Below are positions 32,539 to 42,135 of a stretch of 64,000 nt of DNA, piece after piece. Below the pieces are notes generated by a model that saw nothing but the letters and a program-made list of their open reading frames with translations, ran no database searches and was not told where the DNA came from. A program made the translations under genes and the position numbers. Numbering within the stretch: the first letter of the stretch is position 1; every line of letters begins with the position of its first letter. The stretch is from contig JAKPUQ010000014.1 of NCBI GenBank assembly GCA_029572815.1, positions 35,682-99,681 on the forward strand. The letters run 5' to 3'. Source of the DNA: Bacillota bacterium (GTDB lineage: Bacteria > Bacillota > Clostridia > Oscillospirales > Ruminococcaceae).

Positions 32539-33267
32539 ATGCTTGAATTAAAAAATATATCATTCAGCGCGGAGAGCGACGGCAGGAATGTCGAGATAAT
32601 CCGCGATATAAGTCTCACTGTTGAGGACGATAAATTCATTGTCATAACAGGACCCAACGGCGGAGGCAAGTCCACCCTCGCCAAGCTCATCGCAGGTATC
32701 GAGAAGAATACCGCAGGAAGCTTCATTTTTGACGGCGAGGATATCACTGACAAGAACATAACAGAGCGCGCTAAAATGGGTATCGGCTTTGCCTTTCAGC
32801 AGCCTGTCCGCTTCAAGGGCATGACTGTTGTGGACCTTCTCAGGATAGCCGCAGGCAAGAACCTGTCTGTGTCGGAAGCCTGTGAGTATCTCTCGGAGGT
32901 GGGGCTCTGCGCCAAGGACTATATTGACCGTGAGATAAACGCCTCACTCTCCGGCGGAGAGCTGAAGCGTATCGAGATAGCTACAGTGCTGGCAAGAAAC
33001 GTTAAGCTTGCTCTTTTTGATGAGCCCGAGGCAGGTATAGACCTGTGGAGCTTCAATAATCTTATCCGCATATTCGAGAAAATGCGCAGCGAGTGCAAGG
33101 GCAGATCCATTGTTGTCATCTCCCACCAGGAGCGTATCCTCAATATCGCCGACGAGATCATCGTCATCGCCGACGGTAAGATAGCCAAGAAGGGCAGCAG
33201 GGAAGAGATACTCCCCGAGATCACAGGCACGGAAAGCGCAGTTAATATCTGCCACAAAATGGCATAA
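32539..33267 (+). CDS. sufC: SufC Fe-S cluster assembly ATPase
   Basis: A 242-residue ABC-type ATPase: Walker A TGPNGGGKSTLAKLI (about 38-52), Q-loop FAFQQP, signature LSGGELKRIEIA (about 136-147), Walker B LALFDEPEAGID (about 156-167) and the switch His in VVISHQE. SufC powers the SufB scaffold. Start supported by AAGGGGG. The next gene follows after 12 bases, forming a two-gene SufCB operon without sufS or sufU nearby, as in minimal SUF systems. Confidence 0.92.
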   Translation: MLELKNISFSAESDGRNVEIIRDISLTVEDDKFIVITGPNGGGKSTLAKLIAGIEKNTAGSFIFDGEDITDKNITERAKMGIGFAFQQPVRFKGMTVVDLLRIAAGKNLSVSEACEYLSEVGLCAKDYIDREINASLSGGELKRIEIATVLARNVKLALFDEPEAGIDLWSFNNLIRIFEKMRSECKGRSIVVISHQERILNIADEIIVIADGKIAKKGSREEILPEITGTESAVNICHKMA

Positions 33268-33279
33268 GGAGGCGGCACC

Positions 33280-34206
33280 ATGGTTCAGATGGACGCAGTT
33301 CAGGAAAGACTTTTCAAGGAGGTCGCCGACCTCCACAATATACCCGAGGGAGCCTATAACCTCCGCGCAAACGGCGAATCCATAGGCAGGAACACCACCG
33401 CAAATATCGATATACAGTCCAAGACCGATGTGAGCGGAATAGATATACGCATAAAGGCAGGCACAAAGAACGAGAGCGTGCATATTCCCGTAGTTCTCAG
33501 CCAGAGCGGTCTCAAGGAGGACATCTACAATGACTTCTTCATCGAGGAGGACTGCGATGTGCTCATCGTTGCAGGCTGCGGTATCGACAACTGCGGCGCT
33601 CAGGACTCCGAGCATGACGGCATACACCGTTTCTATATCGGCAAGAACTCCAGAGTTTGCTACGTTGAGAAGCACTACGGCTCAGGCGACGGCAGTGGCA
33701 AGCGTATCCTCAACCCTGTTACCGAGGTTCACATGGACGAGGGCAGCATCATGGAGATGGAAATGGTTCAGATAAAGGGCGTTGACTCCACAAAGAGAAC
33801 AACTATCGCTGACCTTAAGGCTGACGCAAAGCTGGTGGTACACGAAAGGCTCATGACTCACGGTCAGCAGCAGGCTTACAGCATTTACAAGGTTGACCTC
33901 AACGGCGACGGCTCCAGCGCAGACGTAGTTTCCCGTTCGGTAGCCCGTGACGATTCCTATCAGAAGCTTGACCTCTGCGTTGTGGGAAGCGCAGCCTGCA
34001 GCGGTCATACGGAGTGCGACTCCATCATCATGGACAACGGACGTATCCTTGCGGTGCCTTCACTGGAGGCAAACAACATAGACGCAGCATTGGTTCACGA
34101 GGCAGCCATCGGCAAGATAGCAGGCGAGCAGCTTATAAAGCTCATGACGCTGGGTCTTACCGAAGCGGAAGCCGAGGAACAGATAATCAACGGATTTCTT
34201 AAATGA
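33280..34206 (+). CDS. sufB: SufB/SufD-type scaffold (minimal SUF)
   Basis: A 308-residue member of the SufBD family, shorter than the 400-470 residues of classical SufB. It has the right-handed beta-helix core with DVLIVAGCGIDNCG (about 92-105), a possible Cys ligand pair, and the conserved C-terminal ANNIDAALVHEAAIGKIAGEQLIKLMTLGLTEAEAE. It works with SufC to assemble iron-sulfur clusters. The shorter length and pairing with SufC alone fit the ancestral two-component form in anaerobes. Confidence 0.88.
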   Translation: MVQMDAVQERLFKEVADLHNIPEGAYNLRANGESIGRNTTANIDIQSKTDVSGIDIRIKAGTKNESVHIPVVLSQSGLKEDIYNDFFIEEDCDVLIVAGCGIDNCGAQDSEHDGIHRFYIGKNSRVCYVEKHYGSGDGSGKRILNPVTEVHMDEGSIMEMEMVQIKGVDSTKRTTIADLKADAKLVVHERLMTHGQQQAYSIYKVDLNGDGSSADVVSRSVARDDSYQKLDLCVVGSAACSGHTECDSIIMDNGRILAVPSLEANNIDAALVHEAAIGKIAGEQLIKLMTLGLTEAEAEEQIINGFLK

Positions 34207-34207
34207 T

Positions 34208-34240
34208 AAAACCCCCGAAGCATAAGCTTCGGGGGTTTTT
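34208..34240 (+). terminator. Terminator of sufCB
   Basis: AAACCCCCGAAGC-ATAA-GCTTCGGGGGTTT stem followed by T residues. Confidence 0.93.
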
Positions 34241-34304
34241 AGTTGTTAGTTATCAGTGCTTAGTGCATAGTATTGTATGTTTTTCCGCTGCGTGGGACAA
34301 AGCT

Positions 34305-34463
34305 AAATCAAAATTTAGCTTTGCTAAATTTTGATTTGAGTTTAGAGTTGAGAGTTTAGAGTTGAAAGTTGTGGAGTCGCCTGCGGCGACAATATTTAAA
34401 TATTGTGAGCGAAGCGAACACATTAACTCTCAACTCTCAACTCTCAACTTTCAACTATCAACT
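34305..34463. repeat. Dispersed palindromic intergenic repeat, copy A
   Basis: A 15-bp inverted repeat (34305-34319 and 34323-34337) leads into a GAGTTTAGAGTTGA-rich arm (34338-34371), a core with the 16-bp palindrome CAATATTTAAATATTG (34390-34405), and an opposing (CTCTCAA)n arm (34424-34463). The core matches copy B at 54441-54552 in inverse orientation. The rest of the gap 34207-34968 holds one more hairpin and a promoter, and no gene. Confidence 0.8.
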
Positions 34464-34521
34464 TAGCGCATACGCGCTAAATTATGATTTATTATAGTCG
34501 TTCAATCAACAAAGTGCTGAA

Positions 34522-34564
34522 ATAAGAAAGACCCCTCGGTCATAAGGGGGCCTTTCTTATCTAT
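34522..34564. terminator. Long inverted repeat, probable terminator remnant
   Basis: ATAAGAAAG and CTTTCTTAT bracket CCCC and GGGG; the stem is nearly perfect with a 10-base loop. It has no adjacent gene. Confidence 0.5.
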
Positions 34565-34844
34565 TATTCAGAGAGGTGGGGGTCAAGCGAGTTTTAAGAA
34601 GAAAGCAGTGTATAGCTGCGGACGTAGCTGCGGAGCCTGTGTGCTGTGGGGCTCCGTATTTGCGCCGCTTCGGCTGTCTGAGGAGTGAAAAATGTCCTGT
34701 AACATTCATGGAAAACCAGACTGCCTCATTGCTTTCTGACCTTATTATATAATAATCCCATGCCGATTACAAGACAAAAATTGCCGATAAACACACCTTT
34801 TTAGTCGTTTATTGCTCTTTATCCTGCGAAAGCTGCCGCCCGAT

Positions 34845-34873
34845 TTGACAATATGGTCAGCAGCATATATAAT
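34845..34873 (+). promoter_or_regulatory. Promoter of the two-component operon
   Basis: TTGACA and TATAAT with exactly 17 bp between them, 95 bases before the response regulator start. Confidence 0.85.
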
Positions 34874-34968
34874 GTATGTGAAAAGGTCACGGAAAAGACT
34901 GCAAAAGGATATAAAAAAGACACATCACAGCTTTATAATACAGATAAGAAGTAAGGAGCGCGCGGCTT

Positions 34969-35643
34969 ATGGAAAAAATACTGCTTATAGAAGACGATAC
35001 CGAGATTTGCGAGATGATACGCAATTATTTTGAGACCAAGGGCACTGCGGTGACCTCGATCAATGACGGCGGCGAAGCCTTTGACCTTATCCGCGGCGGC
35101 ACAGAGGACTTTCAGCTTGTGCTGCTGGATATAATGCTGCCCGATACGGACGGCTTTACCCTGTGCAGGCGGCTCCGCATGAGGAGCGACGTCCCCGTCA
35201 TATTCATCACCGCAAGGGGCAGGGAGGAGGATATCCTCAGCGGCTACGGCCTTGGCTGCGATGACTATATCGTCAAGCCATTCCTGCTGTCGGTGCTTTA
35301 CAGCAAGTGCGAGGCGCTGGTGCGCAGAGCAGGGGGGGCGGAGGAGAAAAAGCTGCTGACCTGCGGCGGTATCAGTCTTGACACAAGGACACTCCGCTGC
35401 TTTGCCTGCGGGAATGAGGTGGAGCTGCCGCCCAAGGAATTCGCCATACTCCGCTATCTGCTGGAGCATGAGAACTGGGCGGTGAGCCGCGATACCCTGC
35501 TGGACAGGGTCTGGGGTTATGATTATTTCGGCAGCGACAGAGTGGTGGACAATCATATAAAAAAGCTGAGAAAAGCCCTCGGCAGCGCAGGCAGCCAGAT
35601 AAAGACACTTGTGGGACGGGGGTATAAGCTGACAAAGGAGTGA
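34969..35643 (+). CDS. OmpR-family response regulator
   Basis: A 224-residue regulator. The receiver domain (1-118) has the acidic pair LIEDD, the phosphorylation Asp in LVLLDIMLPDTDGF (about 53) and Lys in DDYIVKPF. A winged-helix DNA-binding domain (about 130-222) follows with LPPKEFAILRYLL and VDNHIKKLRKAL. It is the partner of the kinase encoded next, whose coding region begins just after its stop. Targets are unknown. Confidence 0.93.
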   Translation: MEKILLIEDDTEICEMIRNYFETKGTAVTSINDGGEAFDLIRGGTEDFQLVLLDIMLPDTDGFTLCRRLRMRSDVPVIFITARGREEDILSGYGLGCDDYIVKPFLLSVLYSKCEALVRRAGGAEEKKLLTCGGISLDTRTLRCFACGNEVELPPKEFAILRYLLEHENWAVSRDTLLDRVWGYDYFGSDRVVDNHIKKLRKALGSAGSQIKTLVGRGYKLTKE

Positions 35644-35648
35644 GCAAA

Positions 35649-37388
35649 ATGAAAAACAAGCTATTCAGACATAAACCAAAGCGGACTACCTTCTGGAAAA
35701 TGTTCGCAAAGGCGATGATACTGCCTGTGATATTGACGCTGATGTTTGCGGCGCTGCTCGATTATTTCATACCCTTTCTTTCCTGTGAGCAGGCACAGAA
35801 GCAGCAGAATGCTCTTATCGCAAAGCTTGCGCAGTCGGTGCAGTTCGGTGATAAAGCGGGGAAATTCGGGAATATCCGGAATGCCGTATCCATGCAAATG
35901 GCAATGGGAACAAACTATGATACCCTTTACCCTGAGATGACACTGCCGTTTATACCGCATAATTCCTCATTGAGCGATAAAAACGGTCTGGCAGTCAGTG
36001 CTGTTATAGACTCTGAGGGAAATGTTATATGCTCAAATGCGGTAAAAATGTTCTGCGTTTACAAGACAGATGATGACCCTTCCCATAACAAATGGCTGTC
36101 CTGTGACCCGAATGAGGTAAATATCCCCGATTTTACGCAGCTTGTCAATGATAAGCTGGAGAAGCGCTATTCTGACAGATACGATTACGGCTATGATATA
36201 ACAAGCGCTTATGTAGATCTGGAGAGGCACAAGATGATACCCTGCGGCGTCAGGATAAGGACAGAAGAATGGGATGTGGCATTTGACGGAAGTATTGTGG
36301 AATTCAACGTCATAGGTACAGAGGATATTACGATAGATGTGGGAGATCTTGACCTTGACGGCTATGAGTTCGTGGAATTTACTGCTGACAAGAGTGAGAA
36401 TTCCGATAAATACGTTTACCCGATGTGTACATTTGAGAACATCTGGGGCGTTGAGAAGGAAAAGGTGGATAAAGCTGTTGCAGAGCACTTCATGCCCGAA
36501 GGCGCAGGCTATTACTACGAAAGCGATTACGACCTTGTGATAAATGAATCCATAAACCATACAGATGTTCTGTTCGATGGCGAAAGATCCACCCTTTTCA
36601 CCGATTTTAAGGTGGACGTCTGGACAAAGCCCGTACTGAAAATGTACTTTGGCTTCGTGATATGCTTTTTCCTGCTGCTGACCCTCATAGCCTTCCTCAT
36701 ATGCTGGCGCAGAAACGTGAAGAACAAGGCTCAGTATGCCTTTGAGGACTACCAGCGCGCGCTGACCAACAATCTTGCTCACGACCTGAAAACGCCTCTT
36801 GCAGTCATAGGCGGCTATGCCGAGAATCTCATTGAGATGCGCAAAGAGAGCGGCGGCGAGAAGGAGCTCCGCTACCTTGCCTCCATTATGGACAACGTGG
36901 CGTATACGGACAGTATCATCGCCAAGACGCTCCGTCTCAGCGAGACCGAGCAGGCAAAGGAACTGAACAAAGTGAAAGTCGATATAAAGGCTCTTGCGGA
37001 GAAGCTGGCAGATAAATACAAAGCGGCTCTGGAGGAGCGGGGCATAGAGCTTACCGTAACGGGCGGCGGCGAGATAACTGCCGACGAGGACACTCTCACC
37101 TCCGCAACAGAGAACCTTATCTCCAACGCGGTGAAGTACACCCGTGACGACGGCACAATAAAAATAACAGCCGACAAGAAGCGGCTGACGGTAGTGAACG
37201 ATGTGGCGGAGGACGTGGACACGAAAGACCTCACCATGCCCTTTGTCAAGGGGGACAAGGCTCGCGGCGACAAGAGCAGCAGCGGTCTCGGACTTGCCAT
37301 AGCTTCCGCGGCTGCGGAGCGCAACGGCTTCCGGCTGAGGGTGAGCTGTAAGGACAAGAAGTTCACAGGGGAGATAATATTCAGATAA
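35649..37388 (+). CDS. Sensor histidine kinase
   Basis: About 580 residues. One transmembrane helix near residues 20-45 and another near 335-357 enclose a large extracytoplasmic sensor of about 285 residues of unknown type. HisKA contains the phospho-acceptor in NNLAHDLKTPLAVIGGYAENL, and the ATPase domain shows the N-box ENLISNAVKYTRDD and G-box SSSGLGLAIA. The start at 35649 has AAAGGAG at good spacing; an earlier GTG at 35640 overlaps the regulator's stop. Confidence 0.92.
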   Translation: MKNKLFRHKPKRTTFWKMFAKAMILPVILTLMFAALLDYFIPFLSCEQAQKQQNALIAKLAQSVQFGDKAGKFGNIRNAVSMQMAMGTNYDTLYPEMTLPFIPHNSSLSDKNGLAVSAVIDSEGNVICSNAVKMFCVYKTDDDPSHNKWLSCDPNEVNIPDFTQLVNDKLEKRYSDRYDYGYDITSAYVDLERHKMIPCGVRIRTEEWDVAFDGSIVEFNVIGTEDITIDVGDLDLDGYEFVEFTADKSENSDKYVYPMCTFENIWGVEKEKVDKAVAEHFMPEGAGYYYESDYDLVINESINHTDVLFDGERSTLFTDFKVDVWTKPVLKMYFGFVICFFLLLTLIAFLICWRRNVKNKAQYAFEDYQRALTNNLAHDLKTPLAVIGGYAENLIEMRKESGGEKELRYLASIMDNVAYTDSIIAKTLRLSETEQAKELNKVKVDIKALAEKLADKYKAALEERGIELTVTGGGEITADEDTLTSATENLISNAVKYTRDDGTIKITADKKRLTVVNDVAEDVDTKDLTMPFVKGDKARGDKSSSGLGLAIASAAAERNGFRLRVSCKDKKFTGEIIFR

Positions 37389-37393
37389 AGAAA

Positions 37394-37426
37394 GGCTGCA
37401 AGGGAAAACCCTTGCAGCCTTGTTTT
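37394..37426. terminator. Shared terminator of two convergent genes
   Basis: GGCTGCAAGGG-AAAA-CCCTTGCAGCC, with T-rich sequence on both sides, between the kinase and the dockerin metalloprotease gene. Confidence 0.88.
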
Positions 37427-37429
37427 GTA

Positions 37430-40174
37430 TCAGCACTCGGGGAGTGCGCTTATCTTGCCTGTGATAAATCTTCGTATGGAGATAGCATCGTTGGTGGTTA
37501 TGCCGTTGCCTCTGTCATAGACGTCGGCGTTGAGTATGCCCTGATAGGTCATATGTGCCTCGGCACTGCCGTTTACACCGTATTCTGTAGGCATTACAAC
37601 GTAGCTTACTACCAGCTCAAAATCTTCAATATCTACCTTGCCGTCGCAGTTTGCGTCGCCGTAGAGGATATCGGCCTCATCAAGCTCGATCTCGCTCTTT
37701 GTGTAGTAGTAAGGCGGTTCATCAGCCTCCTTGAAGTATACGCGGAAGAAGTCCATGGAGCCGTTGAAGAATTTGCCGCTGTTTCCTCTTGCGATATAAT
37801 AGCGGCTGTTGAGCCCTGTGGTGTCCTCGGGGAGGGTATAGATAACGTCCTCGCCTGCCAGTCTGCCGTTTATGATGAGCTTGGCATTATTGCCGCGTAT
37901 GATCACTCTTACCACAGACCATTCTCCCACAGCAAGCGGAGCATCTGCGGTTATGCTTGTGGCACCTATGGTGAACTGAGCCTTGCCCTCGTAGTTTGAG
38001 GGAGTGAAGCTCATGACCGAGTCGCCTCCGAACTCAAATACCTTCTGCTCGTTTTCACCGCCGCGCCAGAGCACTGCGGTGGATATCTCCATATCCTTGT
38101 AGTCGGCGATAGTCCTGTCACAGAGGATATACTGGTCTGTGCCGTTGAAGGTAATAACTCCCTCACCGCTGGCACATTCCTCCTCCCAGACGGGAGAACC
38201 GCGCATGATGCCGTTTGTGGCACCGTATGTATCGTATGCGAAGACCGTGCTTTCCTGTGAGAATTCATAGCCTGCAAAGAGGCCGTCCGTATAGGGAAGG
38301 TCGCTTACGAAGCTGTCTGTCTCTTCCCAGCCGAAGTCTGCACCCTGTGAAACGGAGCAGTCATTGTAGAATTCGCCGTCCAGGATAGCCTGTCCCGAAG
38401 CCACGCCGTCACCGTAGCAGTAGGCTGTGCCCTTGACAGTGGCATCGTCGGTGACTGTATAATTGTCAAGGATATAGGCATTGCCCATGATACGGGCATT
38501 TCCGGAGATCGTAGCTCCTGCTGTCACAACGGCTCTTTCGCCGATCTTGGCGTTGCCGCTGACTGTGGGAACAGCCCACCAGAAGCCGTAAACGCAGGCA
38601 CTGTCTGTAATTCTTGCGCTGTCTGAAACGATGGCATTGTTGACAACTGCCCTGCCTGTGATGACTGCATGACCTGTTACCTCGGAATTGCCAAGGACCA
38701 TAGCTTCCTTGCCGACGTAAACGCTGTCCTCCACATAAGCGGTATCTGCAACGAAGCCGCCGCCGTAGGGATGAGCGTGACCTTCAACGTTCTCGGTGAT
38801 GCTGCGCTCCATGGGAGAAGCCCCCCAGATGGAGAACTCATAAGGATAGCGCTGCTTGTAGTCGGCGGAGGTATATGAGCAATCCTCGCCCTGCTCAGCC
38901 TTGAGGTAGGCGTTGTTGGGGATTATCTTATCCGGGGTCGCGGCAACTGTGAGATAGAGAGCGGTCTCTGTGCCGTCAAGATACATGGTCATGGACTCCT
39001 GACCGAAGAGGGGAGTGTATTTTGTAACTCCGTCAGCGCCCTCGGCAACGATGCAGGCACGCCAGTCAGCACCCTCTGCATCGGAAATACCGTTGAGGGA
39101 AACTGTTACTGAGCTGCCCTCGATGTTGAGGGGGATAACGTTGAGGCCCGTCTGCATTGGAGCCTTTTCGGCAGGCACCATGTAGTAGCCGTAGTGGTCG
39201 GGAGAGCGCATGGGCTGTGTATAGATGAGCTGCCAGGCGAATGGGTCACTGAGAGCAGTCTCAAGATTCTCGTTGTAAAGGTTTTTGTGCTGGAAATCGA
39301 GGGTAGCCATTCTCTTTGCGAAGCTGCCGATGACCTGCTTCATATCGCAGCCCGAAAGACGCTGGATAGTGTCGAAGGGGTACTCATTGGGCTCAGCTTC
39401 GCTCTGAATGCGCATCATGAAGTCCTGTCCGAAGCCGTCGAAGCCGTCGGGGTTCTCAGTGAGGTACTGGAGGAATATCCAGGACTCATAGTAGTTTCTG
39501 CCGTGGGGGATAGTCAGGTTCATGTTCCTGAGATAGGGCAGGAAGAAGTGGGTGGTAGGAGTTTCAAGGGTATTGAAGTACTGCTCCTTGAACCAGTTTG
39601 CAACTGTTTCCCACCAGGGGCCTGCCATTTCGTTATCGTTCCAGGCTTTCTGGTGATAGGTGAGGACGTGTCCGTACTCATGGGCGAGAGAACCCGGGTT
39701 AGAGCCGTCCAGCTGTACCATGGCTCCCGGGTCGATGAAGATGTAGGCGAAGCCTGAGAGGGGTTCATAGCTCATGAAAGCCCAGCCTTCTTCAAAGTCG
39801 GGGAGGCCTGTTTTTGTCAGATATACGTTTGTCTTGTACTTTTGTCCGTCGGTCTCGAAAATTGATTCCGACGAGTCCTTCATGCCAAGTTCTGTGGTGT
39901 AAAGAGTTCTGTATTCTTCAAGTGCATCAAGGTTGAGCTGAATGAAATCATCGTTTACCAGACCTGTCTGGTCATCGTGACCCCAGATGATCTGGAAGTG
40001 TTCTGACGTTGCTGTGTTGTAATCATCAATGTAGTGACGTTCGCCTGTGAAATCACTGTAATCACGGCAAAGGTACTCTTCATCCTCTGCTGAGGCAGTG
40101 AAGCCTGGCATTCTGAGAGCAGTGAACGCCAACGCACAGGCTGCGGCGGTTGCCAGCATCCGTTTGAAAAACAT
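37430..40174 (-). CDS. Secreted dockerin-bearing zincin with hexapeptide-like repeats
   Basis: A 914-residue modular extracellular protein. Signal peptide (1-29); a zincin-like domain (about 35-300) of the DUF6055/Svx type with the zinc motif HEYGH (SLAHEYGHVLTYH) and a downstream Glu in WWETVANWF; a beta-rich region; many repeats of the form G-x-A-x-I/V in about 490-640 (for example SVYVGKEAMVLGNSEVTGHA) that suggest a parallel beta-helix; a LamG/concanavalin-like domain (about 670-830); and a C-terminal dockerin starting GDANCDGKVDIEDFELVVSYV with a second repeat NGITTNDAISIRRFI. It is probably a cellulosome-associated or surface protease acting on plant or microbial proteins. Confidence 0.88.
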   Translation of the reverse strand: MFFKRMLATAAACALAFTALRMPGFTASAEDEEYLCRDYSDFTGERHYIDDYNTATSEHFQIIWGHDDQTGLVNDDFIQLNLDALEEYRTLYTTELGMKDSSESIFETDGQKYKTNVYLTKTGLPDFEEGWAFMSYEPLSGFAYIFIDPGAMVQLDGSNPGSLAHEYGHVLTYHQKAWNDNEMAGPWWETVANWFKEQYFNTLETPTTHFFLPYLRNMNLTIPHGRNYYESWIFLQYLTENPDGFDGFGQDFMMRIQSEAEPNEYPFDTIQRLSGCDMKQVIGSFAKRMATLDFQHKNLYNENLETALSDPFAWQLIYTQPMRSPDHYGYYMVPAEKAPMQTGLNVIPLNIEGSSVTVSLNGISDAEGADWRACIVAEGADGVTKYTPLFGQESMTMYLDGTETALYLTVAATPDKIIPNNAYLKAEQGEDCSYTSADYKQRYPYEFSIWGASPMERSITENVEGHAHPYGGGFVADTAYVEDSVYVGKEAMVLGNSEVTGHAVITGRAVVNNAIVSDSARITDSACVYGFWWAVPTVSGNAKIGERAVVTAGATISGNARIMGNAYILDNYTVTDDATVKGTAYCYGDGVASGQAILDGEFYNDCSVSQGADFGWEETDSFVSDLPYTDGLFAGYEFSQESTVFAYDTYGATNGIMRGSPVWEEECASGEGVITFNGTDQYILCDRTIADYKDMEISTAVLWRGGENEQKVFEFGGDSVMSFTPSNYEGKAQFTIGATSITADAPLAVGEWSVVRVIIRGNNAKLIINGRLAGEDVIYTLPEDTTGLNSRYYIARGNSGKFFNGSMDFFRVYFKEADEPPYYYTKSEIELDEADILYGDANCDGKVDIEDFELVVSYVVMPTEYGVNGSAEAHMTYQGILNADVYDRGNGITTNDAISIRRFITGKISALPEC

Positions 40175-40305
40175 AGGGATTCCTCCTTTTTTGTAAAAAC
40201 TGACGTAAATTCTCCGCTCGGTATATTGTCACCATGATTATAACATATATTTCCAAAGATTTCAAGTTTTTTTGGATAATTTGTTTTGAAATTTTTTCGG
40301 AATTG

Positions 40306-41127
40306 TTAATTTTCGCAATATTTGGTCAATTGCCAGAATGCGACTGCACTTGCAGCAGCCACATTGAGAGAGTCCACACCGTGAGCCATGGGTATTTTTA
40401 TTGTATGGTCGCAGGCATCTATGGTGGAGTCCTTGAGGCCGTCGCCTTCGGTGCCGAGAATGACAGCCAGCTTCGGAGCAGAGGTCAGCCTTGGGTCGCG
40501 AATGCTGACGGTGTCCTTCCTGAGTGCCATGGCAGCGGTAACAAAGCCCAGCTCCCTGAGATGAGCTACATAATCGGGGGAGCCTGAGGGCAGATATGTC
40601 CACGGGAGCTGGAATACAGTTCCCATGCTTACACGGACTGAGCGGCGGAAAAGCGGGTCGCTGCATGAGGGGGTAAGAGCCACAGCGTCAAAACCGAGGG
40701 CAGCTGCGGAGCGGAAAATGGCGCCGATGTTGGTCTGGTTGGTGATGTCCTCCAGAACTGCTATGCGCTCTGCTTGGCGGAGAGCCTCCTCCGCGGCGGG
40801 TGCGGGTCTGCGGCGCATAGCACAAAGGGCGCCCTGTGTGAGTTTGTAGCCTGTCAGCTCGGTGAGGAGCTGCTGGTCGGCGGTAAATACAGGAATATCT
40901 CCGCAGCGTTGGAGCAATTCCGTCTGTTTACTTATATATTTACGCTCCATGAGGAGAGAAATCGGGGTATATCCCGACTCTAAGGCAGTTTTTATGACCT
41001 TGGGGCTCTCGGCGATGAAGATGCCGTCGGGAGTTCCCTCCCAGTGAAGGAGAGACTTCTCCGAGGCGTCGGTATAGGGGCGGAGCTCCTCCGCCGAAAG
41101 GTCGTTTATCTCAATTATTTCGTACAT
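40306..41127 (-). CDS. SpoU/TrmH-family RNA 2'-O-methyltransferase
   Basis: A 273-residue SPOUT methyltransferase. The three family motifs are visible: NQTNIGAIFRSAAALGFDA (motif 1), VILGTEGDGLKDSTIDAC (motif 2) and KIPMAHGVDSLNVAAASAVA (motif 3, the knotted SAM site). The N-terminal part (1-115) is a substrate-binding L30e-like domain. It methylates a ribose in tRNA or rRNA; the exact target cannot be told from sequence alone. Confidence 0.9.
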   Translation of the reverse strand: MYEIIEINDLSAEELRPYTDASEKSLLHWEGTPDGIFIAESPKVIKTALESGYTPISLLMERKYISKQTELLQRCGDIPVFTADQQLLTELTGYKLTQGALCAMRRRPAPAAEEALRQAERIAVLEDITNQTNIGAIFRSAAALGFDAVALTPSCSDPLFRRSVRVSMGTVFQLPWTYLPSGSPDYVAHLRELGFVTAAMALRKDTVSIRDPRLTSAPKLAVILGTEGDGLKDSTIDACDHTIKIPMAHGVDSLNVAAASAVAFWQLTKYCEN

Positions 41128-41149
41128 ATCTTTTCCTTTCCTTAATCAG

Positions 41150-41240
41150 TATTGTCGGGAACACCGTCCCCGGCGTTCCGGATCGAGGTTTTTGGGGTAT
41201 TTATCGTCGGCACAGCCGACACCGGAACTTTCAACTCTCA
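41150..41240. repeat. Dispersed repeat, copy D (short)
   Basis: Contains TCGTCGGCACAGCCGACACC, nearly identical to the core of copy C at 42033-42135, and an AACTTTCAACTCTCA arm that runs into the stop codon of the nucleoside phosphorylase gene. Confidence 0.6.
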
Positions 41241-41996
41241 GCTCATCTTTCTTGTGATGATGTCAAGGCAGAGGCGGAGTGCAGGGGCACGGGACGCCTC
41301 TCCGAAGTCGCGTCTGTCATAGTTTTTCATATCCGCAAGGGTATCAGCTGTGAAGAACAGCATACCGAAGTCAGCGCCGCGGAGCTTTGCACAGGCGGCA
41401 AGGGCTGAGCACTCCATATCCACGGTGGTGCAGCCCTCGCTGCGGCGGTATTCCACCATATTGGGAGTCTCGCGGAAAAACGCGTCGGTGGTCCAGGTGG
41501 TACACCGCTCATAGGGGACAGCCATTTCCCCGAGACAGCGGCAGATATGCTCCGTCATGGGCATATCCAGCTCCACGAATCGTGAGGGCGGAAGATAGTG
41601 ATAGGAGCAGCCCTCGTCACGGAGCGCCCTCACAGGTACCATGAAGCGGTTTTCGGGCATTTCGCGGAGAACTCCGCATGAGCCTGCGGAGATTATGTGC
41701 TTAACGCCGCAGTTCAGCAGTATCTCTAAATTCTGCACAGCCGCAGGAGCTCCCATAGGTGCCTGAAACAGGCATATCTCCTCGCCGTTGTGGTTTATTA
41801 TGTAAATGGGATAGTCCTTGGTGATGGTGGGGAAGACCGCAGCGACTCTGCCGCCGAAGTCTCTTGCGTATTGGTCTGTGCAGTCGCCCAGCAGCCCGAA
41901 TACCGCCTTTTCGGGCAGCGGAGTATATATCCTTGGTCTGAATAGCTCATCGGTCTTCGGGTCGTGGTCCAGTATTGGAAATTCATGCTTTATCAT
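41238..41996 (-). CDS. Nucleoside phosphorylase (PNP/UDP family)
   Basis: A 252-residue phosphorylase that cleaves nucleosides with phosphate. Visible elements are PMGAPAAVQNLEILLNCG with the phosphate/ribose region, HIISAGSCGVL, and the base-binding TVDMECSALAACAKLRG with the conserved Met-Glu. A WTTDAFFRETP stretch matches the uridine/inosine phosphorylase pattern. The nucleoside preference is not clear. The gene is flanked by two dispersed repeats. Confidence 0.88.
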   Translation of the reverse strand: MIKHEFPILDHDPKTDELFRPRIYTPLPEKAVFGLLGDCTDQYARDFGGRVAAVFPTITKDYPIYIINHNGEEICLFQAPMGAPAAVQNLEILLNCGVKHIISAGSCGVLREMPENRFMVPVRALRDEGCSYHYLPPSRFVELDMPMTEHICRCLGEMAVPYERCTTWTTDAFFRETPNMVEYRRSEGCTTVDMECSALAACAKLRGADFGMLFFTADTLADMKNYDRRDFGEASRAPALRLCLDIITRKMS

Positions 41997-42032
41997 GTCA
42001 TTATCCTTTCTTATGCCGTAACGCCGATTTCT

Positions 42033-42135
42033 GAGTTCAGAGTTTAAAGCTGAGAGTTATTTAAGTAGCGGCTATTAATAATGAATTGTCGGCGCAGCCG
42101 ACACCTTGACTCTCAACTTTTCACTCAGTTCAGCT
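42033..42135. repeat. Dispersed repeat, copy C
   Basis: Left arm GAGTTCAGAGTTTAAAGCTGAGAG, central TTGTCGGCGCAGCCGACACC hairpin, right arm TTGACTCTCAACTTTTCACT. The remainder of the gap 41997-42396 holds a structured leader (42308-42362) and a TATAAT-like box near 42244. Confidence 0.7.

Noticed and set aside
34600..34840. Possible small RNA in the gap before the two-component operon
   Set aside because: Some GC-rich hairpins occur, but no promoter-terminator pair frames them and no known RNA family is recognisable.
35372..35659. Small minus-strand genes over the response regulator
   Set aside because: Pro/Cys/Arg-rich shadow translation with no start signal.
36033..37436. 467-codon minus-strand open frame opposite the histidine kinase
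   Set aside because: Shadow of the kinase frame; low-complexity Val/Leu/Tyr-rich translation without motifs.
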